Positions 56,016 through 64,000 of a stretch of DNA of 64,000 nt are shown here, one piece after another. The position numbers and the translations under genes are program-made. The DNA is from Chloroflexota bacterium (lineage in GTDB: Bacteria > Chloroflexota > Dormibacteria > Dormibacterales > Dormibacteraceae): contig VBFH01000025.1 of the NCBI GenBank assembly GCA_005883575.1, positions 62,001-126,000 of the forward strand. The letters are read 5' to 3'. How positions within the stretch are numbered: position 1 is the first letter of the stretch; every line of letters begins with the position of its first letter. A model generated the notes under the pieces. It worked only from the letters and a program-made list of their open reading frames with translations. It was not told the origin of the DNA and did no database searches.

Positions 56016-56798
56016 TTGGCGCGCAGGCCTGACGAGGTGGCGTTTGAGATCTGGCGTCGATTACGCCTGGCTCGCGGCGAGTCGGTCAACGTCATCGACC
56101 TCTACGAGCTGGTGGCGCGGCCCCGACGGCTCCGGCCGGAGGAACTGCCTGTCGAGGAGCGCCAGGCGCTCGGCGCGCGGGCGCTCGAGGTCATGTATCC
56201 GGGATTTGAGTTCGGGCCGAACAGCGGGCGGCCGGAGACCGAGCCCATCGTGCTCGCTCCATACGATCCGAACTGGCCCCTCGAGTTCGAAGCTTGGAGG
56301 CAGAAGCTGCTCTCAGCCCTGCCGAAAGCACCGAGCCGGATCGAGCACGTAGGATCCACGGCGGTGCCCGAAATGCCGGCCAAGCCCGTGGTCGACATCC
56401 AGGTCAGCGTTGGCGACCTCGAGGACGAGATGAGCTACGCGCCCGCGATCGAGTCTCTCGGTGTGCAGCTCAGAAGCCGCGACGAGGACCACCGCTACTT
56501 CCGGCCCTTCGCGGGCCGCCCCCGCGAGGTCCACATCCACGTTTGCCGAGCGGGAGGGGAATGGGAGGTGCGTCATCTGCTCTTTCGCGACTACCTGCGC
56601 GCGAGCCCGGACGCCAGGCGCGACTACCTGGAAGCCAAAGTGGCCGCCGCGGCGCGATGGCCCGACGACCGGATGGCCTACACCGACGCGAAGAGCGAGG
56701 TCATCGGCAAGCTGATGGACGAGGCTGAGCGGTGGCGGCTCAAGCGATCCTCAGACCGATCCCAAACGTCGCCCGATATCCGCTCGCGGTCGGCGTGA
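56016..56798 (+). CDS. GrpB/UPF0157 family nucleotidyltransferase-like protein
   Basis: The TTG start at 56016 is close to a GGAGGAAGG ribosome site (260 aa). Residues from about 75 are GrpB: IVLAPYDPNWPLEFEAWRQK, IEHVGSTAVPEMPAKPVVDI (the GST..PG...KP.ID pattern of minimal nucleotidyltransferases), FRPFAGRPREVHIHVCRAGG and LLFRDYLRASPDARRDYLEA. A 70-residue N-terminal extension (EVAFEIWRRLRLARGESVNV) is not usual for the family. Function in bacteria is not known. The 3' end overlaps the dioxygenase gene on the other strand by 59 bases. Confidence 0.85.
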   Translation: MARRPDEVAFEIWRRLRLARGESVNVIDLYELVARPRRLRPEELPVEERQALGARALEVMYPGFEFGPNSGRPETEPIVLAPYDPNWPLEFEAWRQKLLSALPKAPSRIEHVGSTAVPEMPAKPVVDIQVSVGDLEDEMSYAPAIESLGVQLRSRDEDHRYFRPFAGRPREVHIHVCRAGGEWEVRHLLFRDYLRASPDARRDYLEAKVAAAARWPDDRMAYTDAKSEVIGKLMDEAERWRLKRSSDRSQTSPDIRSRSA

Positions 56799-57483
56799 GA
56801 GTCGCCAGAAGCATTGCGCCGCTGTTGCTGTTCGAGGTGTAGACCATGTCGGCCGCGTTCCGCGTGTCCCGGCTGCCTCGCGAGCTGTACGGCGACTGCT
56901 TGAAGACCATATCCGAGATCGCGTCGTCGAAAAAGATCTGCGACGTGAACTCGAAGGTCTTGTGCGAACCAGTAAACGTCCGGACCTTGAAATGGATGTG
57001 GACCGCGCGGCCCTGGTACCAGCCTGGATAGATGGTCGCGAATGTGACGGCGCCGTTCGAATCCGTCACCTGGTACCCGCGCAGGAAGCGCTTGCCGACC
57101 GTGCTCTCAGCGCTGACGTCCGAATAGACACCGAGCGCGTCGCAGTGCCAGACGTCGACCTGCGCACCCTGGAGCGCCGTGCACGACGTTCCCACCCCGG
57201 CCACGTTGAGAGTGAGGGTCAGCGGCACACCCGGCCGCACCGATCCGTCGGATGGATCGACCCTGATATCGGATCTGTTCAGCCGGTCGTCGACGAAGTA
57301 AGGCCCCTCCGTCTCGGCAGGCGTGACGATACAGGCAGGCGTCGCCACCGGTGTGCCGGCTGCGGTGACCGAGGGGGATGAAGCCGGGGTCGTGCTGGAT
57401 CGGGCAGACCCATCGGTGCACGCCGCGAGCACCATTCCGAGCCCGGCAAGCAGCATCCTGCGCCGTGAGAGGGTCGCGTTCAT
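56740..57483 (-). CDS. Intradiol dioxygenase-like lipoprotein (Tat-type signal)
   Basis: From ATG 57483 (247 aa). The N-terminus SRRRMLLAGLGMVLAACTDG combines a Tat twin-arginine-like motif with a lipobox Cys. After a Ser/Thr-rich tether the catalytic core shows TEGPYFVDD (Tyr ligand), DVWHCDALGVYSD, FATIYPGWYQGRAVHIHFKV (Tyr, His and His ligands of non-haem Fe(III)), matching the protocatechuate 3,4-dioxygenase fold. Tat export fits a folded metalloenzyme. The substrate is an aromatic diol by family; many exported members are uncharacterised. Confidence 0.88.
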   Translation of the reverse strand: MNATLSRRRMLLAGLGMVLAACTDGSARSSTTPASSPSVTAAGTPVATPACIVTPAETEGPYFVDDRLNRSDIRVDPSDGSVRPGVPLTLTLNVAGVGTSCTALQGAQVDVWHCDALGVYSDVSAESTVGKRFLRGYQVTDSNGAVTFATIYPGWYQGRAVHIHFKVRTFTGSHKTFEFTSQIFFDDAISDMVFKQSPYSSRGSRDTRNAADMVYTSNSNSGAMLLATLTPTASGYRATFGIGLRIA

Positions 57484-57672
57484 AAGGGTCTCCAAGCTGC
57501 TCACGCGCTGAGTATCAGCTCCCAGTCTTGGAGTCTGCTCCGAGCCGGCTGAGCCCAACTTCACACGGCATTCCAAGGCCGTCTTGAGGTTCGTCGAAGA
57601 GGATTGCGCAGGGGCCTCGAGGGCACTCCACGTCCGGCAGGCAAGACAGAGTCCCGCATATGAGGGCGTTGC

Positions 57673-58476
57673 ATGATCAGCGATCACGCGGACGCGTACG
57701 TAGCCAAGGTCAGCGGCGAGCAGGTTCGTCGCTCCGAGCTCGGGACCAAGGCAGTCTGGTTCTTCCGTGCGCTGCTGTTGATCCCGTTCGTGCTCATGGG
57801 CCCTGAGGTCGTGTCGGCGATCGCGGGGCGACCGGACGGAATCGCCAACGTCTCGGCCTCGGTCGCCGACGTTCTCGGCACGTCGACGTTTTTGATCTTC
57901 ATCATGATGCTGGCCGTCACACCCGTCCACACGATCACCGGGTGGCGCTGGCACGTGATTCTTCGCCGCGACTACGGGATCGCGATGTTCGCGACGGCCG
58001 CAACCGACCTGACGCTGGCCGCGACCACGACCGGCGACACGTTTCCGGGCACAGTGCTGACCCGTGTCGGCGGGCACACGTTTCTTGTCGCCGGGACACT
58101 GTCCACCCTGCTGTTGGTCCCGCTCGTCGTGACGGCGAACCGCCGGGCCCAGCTGTGGCTTGGCCGGCACTGGAAGTCCGTGCAGCGGCTGACCTACGTC
58201 GTGTGGGGAACGATTTTGATTCACCTTTTCCTTCTGTTCGGTCTCGGCACCGTCTTCCTGTACGCCGTCGCCGTCAGCCTGCCGCTTGCTCTCATGCGTG
58301 TCCCGTGGGTGCGGCGCTGGTGGGATTCGGCCAGGCGGGCCGGCACCCACCGGACGCTTCGCATCGTCGCGGTGGTCGTGCTGATCGGGATCTTCGCCCT
58401 GGGCTACGTCCCGCTGGCGCACGAGCTCGCGGACAAAGGAGCTGCCGCCTTCGTGCAGAACCCGGTCCGTGACTGA
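57673..58476 (+). CDS. Ferric reductase-like transmembrane protein (MsrQ-related)
   Basis: At 267 residues it has six or seven membrane helices and the MsrQ layout: LAVTPVHTITGWRWHVILRR, DYGIAMFATAATDLTLAATT, GGHTFLVAGTLSTLLLVPLV and LGRHWKSVQRLTYVVWGTIL IHL. MsrQ relays electrons via haem to the periplasmic methionine sulfoxide reductase MsrP. Here some histidines usual for haem binding are replaced: the segment normally ending in H has ATDLTL, and the WxxLHR segment reads WKSVQR. The function is therefore uncertain. No msrP is near. Confidence 0.75.
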   Translation: MISDHADAYVAKVSGEQVRRSELGTKAVWFFRALLLIPFVLMGPEVVSAIAGRPDGIANVSASVADVLGTSTFLIFIMMLAVTPVHTITGWRWHVILRRDYGIAMFATAATDLTLAATTTGDTFPGTVLTRVGGHTFLVAGTLSTLLLVPLVVTANRRAQLWLGRHWKSVQRLTYVVWGTILIHLFLLFGLGTVFLYAVAVSLPLALMRVPWVRRWWDSARRAGTHRTLRIVAVVVLIGIFALGYVPLAHELADKGAAAFVQNPVRD

Positions 58477-58765
58477 CCGCCCGGTGCGGCGGCGCCGCGC
58501 CAAACAATGGATGGACGGAGTAACGACCGTGTGCGTGGTGGTCGCGGTCGCGATTGGCACCAGCCAGCTCGTGAAGGAGGGGCTGCAGGAGTTTCTCTAC
58601 CGGCCGCCGGGCGTGGGCGCCTCGCCCTCGGAGACCGAGACGGCGGGCAGCCCCGCCGCGGCGCAGCCGCCCCAGGTCGCGGAGATCATCCCAGCCGCTC
58701 CCGCGGCGACGCCACGAACAATGCAGCGAAGCCGCCACCACCACCATGCCGCGCAATACCGCTAG
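58469..58765 (+). CDS. Small membrane protein with a His-rich tail (98 aa)
   Basis: From GTG 58469, overlapping the previous stop by 8 bases. A basic start (DRPVRRRRAKQWMDG) leads into one membrane helix (VTTVCVVVAVAIGTSQLV), then a Pro/Ala-rich tail ending in QRSRHHHHAAQYR. The four consecutive His residues could bind metal or haem. No family is recognised. Coupling to the MsrQ-like gene and the next membrane gene (20-base overlap) suggests that the three work together. Confidence 0.55.
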   Translation: MTDRPVRRRRAKQWMDGVTTVCVVVAVAIGTSQLVKEGLQEFLYRPPGVGASPSETETAGSPAAAQPPQVAEIIPAAPAATPRTMQRSRHHHHAAQYR

Positions 58766-59231
58766 GTCCCGGGTCGGTGTCGCGCTGGTGGTCGCGCTCG
58801 GCTTCTACGCGCTCAGTGACATTCTGCTTTGGCAGCGAATCTTCGAGGCGCACGACCTGTCGATGTTCGACCCTGAGTACCAGACCGGCCACGTCGCGAT
58901 CCTGGTTGGGATGATGGCTCTGGGCGCCGTGCTCCTGCTCGATTCTGGTCTGTGGGCGCTGTGGTTTCAGGGCGCGCTCTACACGCTCGCGTTTGGAGGC
59001 GCCGAGGACATCCTCTACTACTGGCTCGATGGGAGACAGATACCGGGCGTTCTCCCATGGCTCGATCGCTCGCGCCTCATTTTCGTCCGGCCGCAACGTG
59101 GCGACGTCACCAGTCTCGAGCTCCTGGCGTCGGCGATCTTTTGGGTGATGGTGTGGGTCGGCCTGCTGGTCGTGCTCCCCAGGATTGCCCTGCCGCTGCG
59201 CCGCGGGGCTCGGTTAACCGCGAAACGCTGA
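58746..59231 (+). CDS. Four-helix membrane protein of unknown function (161 aa)
   Basis: The product has four predicted helices (VGVALVVALGFYALSDILLW; HVAILVGMMALGAVLLLDSG; LWFQGALYTLAFGGAEDILY; ELLASAIFWVMVWVGLLVVL). Acidic residues face the membrane in SDILL and GAEDILYYW, and a short His/Asp motif, FEAHDLSMFDPEYQTGH, lies in the first loop. No family is recognised. The 20-base overlap with the previous gene is longer than usual. Convergent with the M23 gene (18-base overlap). Confidence 0.6.
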   Translation: MPRNTARSRVGVALVVALGFYALSDILLWQRIFEAHDLSMFDPEYQTGHVAILVGMMALGAVLLLDSGLWALWFQGALYTLAFGGAEDILYYWLDGRQIPGVLPWLDRSRLIFVRPQRGDVTSLELLASAIFWVMVWVGLLVVLPRIALPLRRGARLTAKR

Positions 59232-60476
59232 CGGTGAGCCAGGCGGGAGGTAAGGCGTCGGATCCACCGGCTTCTGGCCGATGCGGAGCTCGAAGTGGAG
59301 ATGCGGCCCCGTCGAGTTGCCCGTCGATCCTTCGAGGCCGACAGCGGTGCCCTGGGTGATCGACTGGCCGACCTTCACCAGGGCCGTCGAGAGGTGGCCG
59401 TACAGCGTGTCGAATCCTCCCGCGTGCGCCACGACGACGTAGTTGCCGTAGCCGCTGCTGGAGCTGCCGACAAGCGCGACCACGCCGTCATCGGCAGCGA
59501 ACACCGGCGATCCAAAGGGCTCCACCATATCGATCCCGGTGTGGAAGTGCGGATAGTTGCCGTACGGAGGCTCGAACCAGTACGTGGAGGGACCGAAAGA
59601 CTGGGAGATCTGCGCGCTCGGCTCGGGCCAGATGAAGCGGTACTTGGTCGAGTGGCCGGCGCTGGGCGGAATCTGGCCGACGTTGTTCGACTGGAGCCAG
59701 AGCTGCAGCTGGGCCCACACCGCTTGCATGGCGGCGGCGATGATCGCGTCCTGCTGCTGCTGGAGCATGTCGGTCACGGCCTGCGCCAGCTGCGTGGACT
59801 GCATTTTCAGCCGCGCCAGCTCGTAGCGCGTTTGTGCGATCTTCAGCTCGAGCTGCGCCATCGACTTCTCCTGCTGCGCCTCCAGGGCACGCAGCTGCGC
59901 AAGCTGCGTGTCGAGCTGGTCGCGCTGAGTTATCTCCTCGTCGCGAGCGGCCTGCTCCAGCTCACGTAGTCTCTGAAGCTCGGCGAGGTCTTTTTCGAGC
60001 GACGATTTGATCTCGGTGGCGCGTGAGCCGGCGACGTTGAGATCCGCGATCCGGGTGAACAGGTCGCTCAAGCTGCGTGACTGCGCGAGCACCACCAGGA
60101 CAGAGCCGGGCGACTCGTAGACGGCGCGGGCCAGCTGCCGGAGCTGCGCGCGCTCGATTTCGATACGTGACGAGAGCAGGGTCTCCCGCATCTGCGCCTC
60201 CGCGATCTGCCTGTCCAGGTCCGCGATCTTCGCCTCGACATCGGCGATCTTTGCCTGGACCTTCGTCTGCTGGGCGGCGTTGTCCTGGAGAGACTTCTGG
60301 AGCTGCTGCTGCGCCGCCATCGCATCGGCCAGGTTGCTCCCGAGCTGGGCTCGGATCTGGTTGATGATCGCCAGCTGCTCTTGCGGGTTGGGCGCCGCGC
60401 TGTCCGCCACGGCGCCGGTTCGGTCGGCGCTCAGGATGAGCAAGGCGAGCGCAACCGCGATCAGCGTGCGCCTCAC
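59214..60476 (-). CDS. Secreted coiled-coil M23 peptidase (EnvC-like), FtsEX partner
   Basis: The 420-residue protein has a signal peptide (LIAVALALLILSADRTGAVA), about 200 residues of coiled coil (AAQQQLQKSLQDNAAQQTKV ... QMRETLLSSRIEIERAQLRQ ... AQLELKIAQTRYELARLKMQ) and a C-terminal M23 domain: PHFHTGIDMVEPFG (HxxxD), VVVAHAGGFDTLYGHLS and GPHLHFELRIG (HxH), so the zinc site is complete. Such proteins are opened by the FtsEX complex and cut peptidoglycan cross-links at division. The GTG start overlaps the ftsX stop by 4 bases. Confidence 0.9.
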   Translation of the reverse strand: MRRTLIAVALALLILSADRTGAVADSAAPNPQEQLAIINQIRAQLGSNLADAMAAQQQLQKSLQDNAAQQTKVQAKIADVEAKIADLDRQIAEAQMRETLLSSRIEIERAQLRQLARAVYESPGSVLVVLAQSRSLSDLFTRIADLNVAGSRATEIKSSLEKDLAELQRLRELEQAARDEEITQRDQLDTQLAQLRALEAQQEKSMAQLELKIAQTRYELARLKMQSTQLAQAVTDMLQQQQDAIIAAAMQAVWAQLQLWLQSNNVGQIPPSAGHSTKYRFIWPEPSAQISQSFGPSTYWFEPPYGNYPHFHTGIDMVEPFGSPVFAADDGVVALVGSSSSGYGNYVVVAHAGGFDTLYGHLSTALVKVGQSITQGTAVGLEGSTGNSTGPHLHFELRIGQKPVDPTPYLPPGSPSAFRG

Positions 60477-61420
60477 GACTCCATGTGCCTCCGCAGGGTC
60501 ATCAGGGATGATCCGGAGCCGAGACTCAGGCCGGTCAGAAGTACGATCCCCGCCGCGACCGCGACGACCGCGGCGGTGACACCCGGAGCAAACTGCGTGA
60601 AGCTGCCGGACCCCAGGGCGATGGCCGCGCTGGCCAGCGCAAATGTGATCAGGCCCGCAACCGTGCCCGCCAGCGCGCCTGTGATCGCGCCCTCGATCAC
60701 GAATGGGCCACGCACCATCCAGCGAGGCGCGCCTACCAGCTGCATGATCGTGATCTCGTCGCGCCGGGCGTGGATGGCCGCCTTGATGCTGTTCATCGTC
60801 ACGGTGATGGCGACGAATCCGAGCAGCCCCAGGAACGCGAGCCCCGCTACCGCGATGCCGAACAGAACCGCCTGCAGACGCTGATAGGCGCCCCGGTCGT
60901 AGGAAGTCGGTTGGACCGGATCGACGACACTCTCGTCGCGGACCAGGGCGTCGATCCCCGCGACGTCATCGATGCTCTTGGCCTGAACGTCGAGGCTCGC
61001 GGGAAAGGGGTTGCTTTCGGTCGAGCCCGCGAGCTCGGGCAGGCCGGGAATGCTCTTCGCCCGCGAAAGGGCGTCGTCCTTCGAGACGTAGACGACCCCG
61101 GCCACGCGAGGGTCTGCGGCGAGGCGCTTCCACAGCGCGGCTACGTCTTCCTGAGCGGCGTCATCGCGCAGATAGATGTGGAGGAGGGACGCCTGGCTGG
61201 CCTCGATCTGCTCCAGGTTGTGAAGGGTGAACCCGGTCAGGCCGATCAGTCCTGACATCAAGAGCAGCAGCGTCATCGAGATGAGGGCAGGCGCCGTGCT
61301 GCCGATGTTCCGCGCCCAGTTCCTGGCCGCGCCCTGAAAGAGATAGCGCACGAGATTCGCGGCCACGACTTGGATCAACCGTCGTCGTGGAAAGCGGCCT
61401 TTCACGACAACGCCAGCCAC
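60473..61420 (-). CDS. ftsX: Cell-division ABC-type protein FtsX
   Basis: At 315 residues the protein has four membrane helices: one near residue 45 (APALISMTLLLLMSGLIGLT) and three in the C-terminal half (VLFGIAVAGLAFLGLLGFVA; GALAGTVAGLITFALASAAI; VTAAVVAVAAGIVLLTGLSL). Between the first and second is a large extracellular loop (residues 70-185) that activates the peptidoglycan hydrolase. The MKxxGAPxWMVRGPFxxEG sequence (LVGAPRWMVRGPFVIEGAIT) is diagnostic. The 5' end overlaps ftsE by 19 bases. Confidence 0.92.
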   Translation of the reverse strand: MAGVVVKGRFPRRRLIQVVAANLVRYLFQGAARNWARNIGSTAPALISMTLLLLMSGLIGLTGFTLHNLEQIEASQASLLHIYLRDDAAQEDVAALWKRLAADPRVAGVVYVSKDDALSRAKSIPGLPELAGSTESNPFPASLDVQAKSIDDVAGIDALVRDESVVDPVQPTSYDRGAYQRLQAVLFGIAVAGLAFLGLLGFVAITVTMNSIKAAIHARRDEITIMQLVGAPRWMVRGPFVIEGAITGALAGTVAGLITFALASAAIALGSGSFTQFAPGVTAAVVAVAAGIVLLTGLSLGSGSSLMTLRRHMES

Positions 61421-62133
61421 GCCATCCTCCCCGTCTGTCCCGCCGGCTGATCACGCACCAGGCGCCCACAAACCAGGGTCACCACACGGCGCTTGAGGCG
61501 GGTGACGATCTCGACGTTGTGGGTGGCGACCAGGACCGCCGTGCCCCAGGCCGCGATGTCCTCGAACAGGTCCATGATCTCCCAGGCTGTGTCCTGGTCG
61601 AGGTTGCCGGTCGGTTCGTCGGCGATCAGCACCGGGGGCTGGGCGACGACCGCTCGCGCGATCGCCACGCGCTGCTGCTGACCGCCCGAGAGCTGGTGAG
61701 GAAAGGCCCTGCCCCGGTCACCCAGCCCCACCGCCTCCAGGGCGTCGAGCGCGCGGTCACGAGCCTCTTCGTCCGAAACGCGGAGGTCGCCCACCTGAAG
61801 TCCGAAGGCCACGTTCTCGAGCGCTGTCAGGCGGGGCAGGAGCTTGTAATCCTGGAAGACGACGCCGACGCGACGTCGGAGCTCGGCGATCCGCGACGTC
61901 TTCAGCTCGTGGGCTGCGATCCCGGCCACCGAGACCTGACCGCTGGTGGGCCGGATCTCCCGGTTGATCAGCCGCAGGAGCGTCGTCTTGCCGGACCCGC
62001 TGGGGCCGACGAGAAAGGTCAGCTCTCCCGCATGCAGGGCCAGGTCGACGCGATCGAGCGCAAGCCGGGACCCATAGGCGCGAGTTACCCCGGTGAGCTC
62101 AACGATCGGGCGCAGTTCGACGGCTGGACGCAC
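61402..62133 (-). CDS. ftsE: Cell-division ATP-binding protein FtsE
   Basis: This 243-residue ABC ATPase has Walker A GPSGSGKTT, the FtsE Q-loop FQDYKLLPRLTALENVAFGL, the signature LSGGQQQRVAIARAV, Walker B PVLIADEPTGNLD and switch His in VATHNVEIV. RRVGVVFQDYKLL is the pattern that separates FtsE from other small ABC proteins. It powers the FtsX conformational change at the septum. First gene of the ftsE-ftsX-M23 operon; GTG start. Confidence 0.94.
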   Translation of the reverse strand: MRPAVELRPIVELTGVTRAYGSRLALDRVDLALHAGELTFLVGPSGSGKTTLLRLINREIRPTSGQVSVAGIAAHELKTSRIAELRRRVGVVFQDYKLLPRLTALENVAFGLQVGDLRVSDEEARDRALDALEAVGLGDRGRAFPHQLSGGQQQRVAIARAVVAQPPVLIADEPTGNLDQDTAWEIMDLFEDIAAWGTAVLVATHNVEIVTRLKRRVVTLVCGRLVRDQPAGQTGRMAWLALS

Positions 62134-62457
62134 TTCTCCGATTGCGGTAACGGAGAGTTCAGAGGAACCCTGCGATCATCGCGGCGTGCGCTTCAGGTCA
62201 GCGCCGGCGAGCTACCTTTCGAGCTCCGCGCGGACGTGATCCAGGACCTGATTGCGTTAACGCGGCGAGGGCTGACTACACGAAGCTTGGAGACGCATGC
62301 AGGCCCGCTCGGCATCTCATCCTGGAGATAGACGTGGCGCCAGCGCTGGTCGTTCCGGGCATCTCCGCGCCTGGCCCAGACCTGGGTCAAATGTCCCCTT
62401 GTGGTCCGCTATGGACTCACAAAGACTATGGACATTAGCCAACCGAACGGGATACCT
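62134..62457. other. 324-base gap with no convincing gene
   Basis: The space between divergent ftsE and the 62458 gene holds the two promoters. A plus-strand frame ending at 62331 has a coding-like last part (LQVSAGELPFELRADVIQDL, IALTRRGLTTRSLETHAGPL) without a start of its own; it may be a relic. GTG 62401 and ATG 62428 are alternative starts for the downstream gene. Confidence 0.4.
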
Positions 62458-63567
62458 ATGAAAAAACAGGCCGAGGAGCCCGGCCCGGAGCCGCAGTGGT
62501 CTGGCGATGGCCAGTGGTGGTGGGACGGCACCAAGTGGACACAGATGTGGAAGCCTCCGCGCGGCCTCGAGTGGGACGGCAAAACATGGGTTCGGGCCGA
62601 AGAAGAGCCCGCCGAGGAGGAGGAGCAGCCGGCAGAGAGGGACGTGGTCCTTCCGATGCCCATCGTGCCGCCAAATGCCGGCGCTACTCGCCGTGCGCCG
62701 CGCGCGAACCGGATCAGCCATGAAGCAGTTGTGCCCGCCAGGGACCGGGCGACCCCGCCCGCACCGGCACTGCCCGCACCACCGGCGCCGCGGGCCGGCG
62801 GCCGCAGAGTCGGCTACCGTGAGCCCCGGATCGTTTCCCAGCCACACCCAGCTGAGCCGGCCGCTGCTGTGCGGCCCGCGCCACGGGCCGCCCCGACCCC
62901 GACGCCGCCAGCACGTCGGACCTCCAAGCGCACGACGTTGCTGATCGCCGTCGCCCTGGTCATGGTGATGGCAGGCATCTTCAGCGTCGCGGTCACGGGC
63001 ACGCTGGGGAGGCTCATTGGCGATCAAGGCGCCTCGCAGTCGGGTGCGCCGCGGACCGGCCCGCTCACTCCGGTTCAGATCGCGAAGGCGCTCAAGGGCC
63101 GTCAGTTCACCAGGGACGTGGTCCCCCCAGAGCTCGCCGACTCCGCTCCTCTGCGAGACGTTTTTGTGCTCGACTCAGCTCCCGGCCTCATCGGCCAGGC
63201 CAGCACCACCACCTCGGACCTGGGTGCCACGGTCACGTTCTATGTCTTTTCCGATCCTCTCTGGGCAGAAGCCTTCGTCGAGAAGCCGCCGACACCATAT
63301 GGATGCGGCCGGTGTTCGTCCGTGGGCGATCCGACTGATGTTCAAGGCGTCGGTAAGAAGGCGACGAGCTACGTCGTGTATGGCAAGAAGACGAAGGGCG
63401 AAAGCTGGGTCGCGACGACCACATACGTCCTGAGCGGGTCAGTGGTGATCGCCGGTGTGTATTACCCGTTCAACATCGCCAACCCTTCCCCATCGCCCAC
63501 GGACCTGTCTCTGGCGACGGCCTACTCGAAGGCGGGGCTGCAGCTCTTGAGGAAGATCTCGGCCTGA
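62458..63567 (+). CDS. Single-pass membrane protein with a W-rich N-terminal motif
   Basis: From ATG 62458 (369 aa). The N-terminus has a DUF2510-like tryptophan motif, SGDGQWWWDGTKWTQMWKPP, then RGLEWDGKTWVRAEEE, found at the cytoplasmic end of many membrane proteins of high-GC Gram-positives. A Pro/Ala-rich low-complexity linker, a basic patch (RRTSKRTT) and one helix (LLIAVALVMVMAGIFSVAVT) follow. The outside domain has FYVFSDPLWAEAFVEKPPTP, YGCGRCSS (CxxC) and VLSGSVVIAGVYYPF. No catalytic motif is seen. Function unknown. Confidence 0.75.
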   Translation: MKKQAEEPGPEPQWSGDGQWWWDGTKWTQMWKPPRGLEWDGKTWVRAEEEPAEEEEQPAERDVVLPMPIVPPNAGATRRAPRANRISHEAVVPARDRATPPAPALPAPPAPRAGGRRVGYREPRIVSQPHPAEPAAAVRPAPRAAPTPTPPARRTSKRTTLLIAVALVMVMAGIFSVAVTGTLGRLIGDQGASQSGAPRTGPLTPVQIAKALKGRQFTRDVVPPELADSAPLRDVFVLDSAPGLIGQASTTTSDLGATVTFYVFSDPLWAEAFVEKPPTPYGCGRCSSVGDPTDVQGVGKKATSYVVYGKKTKGESWVATTTYVLSGSVVIAGVYYPFNIANPSPSPTDLSLATAYSKAGLQLLRKISA

Positions 63568-63576
63568 CCTGTACCG

Positions 63577-64000
63577 CTAAGAGCTCTTGATCAGCGCTGC
63601 GAGCGCATCCAGGTAGGTAGACCCGTAACGCTTGCTCGGCTCCAGGTAGGTATTTTCGACGAACTCGTTCCAGCTGATGCCGAACCACCCATCTGGTCGG
63701 GTTGCGCCGTTGAGCTGCCAGAGCTTGGTCAGGGTTTGCGTTCCTTTTCTCTGTACGCAGCCTCCTCCCATCAGCTGCTTGTTGTAGCCGGCGATGAAGG
63801 GGGCAAACCAGCTCTTCCCGTCGGCGTGCACCTGGCTAGCGAGGTCACTCACCGCAGACCCCGCGCGAGAGTTGTTCCAGGGGTCTTGCGTCGACCAGTA
63901 GTAGCTGGTCCCGTCGAGGTACTGTCCGTCGTTCGGCCAGGACATCGCGGTCTCGTCGCCAAGCAGATATACGTACGGCTCGACCGCTCGCGAGACGGCT
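63577..64000 (-). CDS. C-terminal part of a glycoside hydrolase-like protein (5' end outside the window)
   Basis: The frame stays open from 63577 through the window edge at 64000 (141 residues visible). It reads LLGDETAMSWPNDGQYLDGT, ADGKSWFAPFIAGYNKQL, PDGWFGISWNEFVENTYLEP followed by SKRYGSTYLDALAAL. The phrase SWNEFxENTxxEPSxxYGxxYL is characteristic of GH99/GH71-like and WbsX-type catalytic barrels, where the NE and following Glu are near the active site. Substrate is unknown. Convergent with the W-rich membrane protein gene. Confidence 0.65.
   Translation of the reverse strand, partial: AVSRAVEPYVYLLGDETAMSWPNDGQYLDGTSYYWSTQDPWNNSRAGSAVSDLASQVHADGKSWFAPFIAGYNKQLMGGGCVQRKGTQTLTKLWQLNGATRPDGWFGISWNEFVENTYLEPSKRYGSTYLDALAALIKSS

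Noticed and set aside
62160-62331. Coding-like frame end before the W-rich membrane protein
   Set aside because: The last 50 codons look protein-like but the frame has no start and runs antisense into ftsE; recorded only as a possible relic.
1-64000. tRNA, rRNA, insertion sequences, attachment sites or replication origin
   Set aside because: No tRNA-like cloverleaf with a T-arm motif, no rRNA, no transposase or integrase motif and no DnaA-box cluster was found by eye. A tRNAscan and covariance-model search would be needed to exclude small RNAs.

Overview
This is a window of very GC-rich bacterial chromosome with no RNA genes, CRISPR array, intact transposon or phage visible. Gene density is high. 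GTG and TTG starts are common, and 1-8 base stop/start overlaps are the rule inside operons. FtsEX lies beside a coiled-coil M23 hydrolase, and NagZ, MurQ and a DasR-like GntR regulator sit beside an ABC sugar importer. Nothing visible belongs to an outer membrane. This fits a monoderm soil or air-exposed lineage of the Terrabacteria (Chloroflexota, Dormibacterota or a deep actinobacterial relative). That placement is inference; no marker gene here settles it.

Layout. 1-13.5 kb is mostly housekeeping: a phosphoesterase, a MurI-like protein lacking both catalytic cysteines, a ferritin-like/VIT iron transporter, sulfite oxidase, YceI, HtpX, a secreted BNR-repeat protein, a HAD phosphatase, a site-2 protease, glutamate dehydrogenase and a Nudix hydrolase. 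13.4-18.1 kb holds a trehalose synthase-type glycosyltransferase, DUF72 and DUF2461, with decayed genes between them (lipoprotein, cupin, DUF892). 18.1-26.1 kb is a large signalling locus. It has a PAS/GAF/LuxR regulator, then a tightly coupled operon: small membrane peptide, Ser/Thr kinase-receiver-HD-GYP fusion, membrane hybrid histidine kinase and two lone receivers. 26.1-35.5 kb (minus strand) is an amino-sugar and peptidoglycan-recycling operon: GntR regulator, ABC importer, NagZ, MurQ, NagA, a sugar kinase and a SIS isomerase/deaminase, with a DasR-type palindrome upstream. 35.8-49.8 kb is mixed metabolism, transport and cell wall: CorA, LysE, threonine synthase, class III aminotransferase, GH3 lipoprotein, carbonic anhydrase and a class A PBP. 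49.8-53.2 kb is a regulatory island: a double KaiC-like ATPase coupled to a MerR-receiver fusion, divergent from a single receiver. 53.5-55.7 kb is an ECF sigma factor overlapping a membrane-anchored alpha/beta hydrolase whose nucleophile serine is gone, a candidate anti-sigma sensor. 56-64 kb contains a GrpB protein, a Tat-type intradiol dioxygenase-like lipoprotein, a ferric-reductase-like membrane protein, M23/FtsX/FtsE and a partial glycoside hydrolase.

The most interesting parts are the 18.9-26.1 kb signalling locus with its repeated promoter-like element, the KaiC/MerR-receiver island, the ECF/pseudo-hydrolase pair and the cysteine-less MurI. Several short gene relics (nitroreductases, ECF sigma, cupin, DUF892, M29 peptidase) show that the gaps contain decayed coding sequence. 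All functional calls rest on reading motifs by eye; no database search was run.
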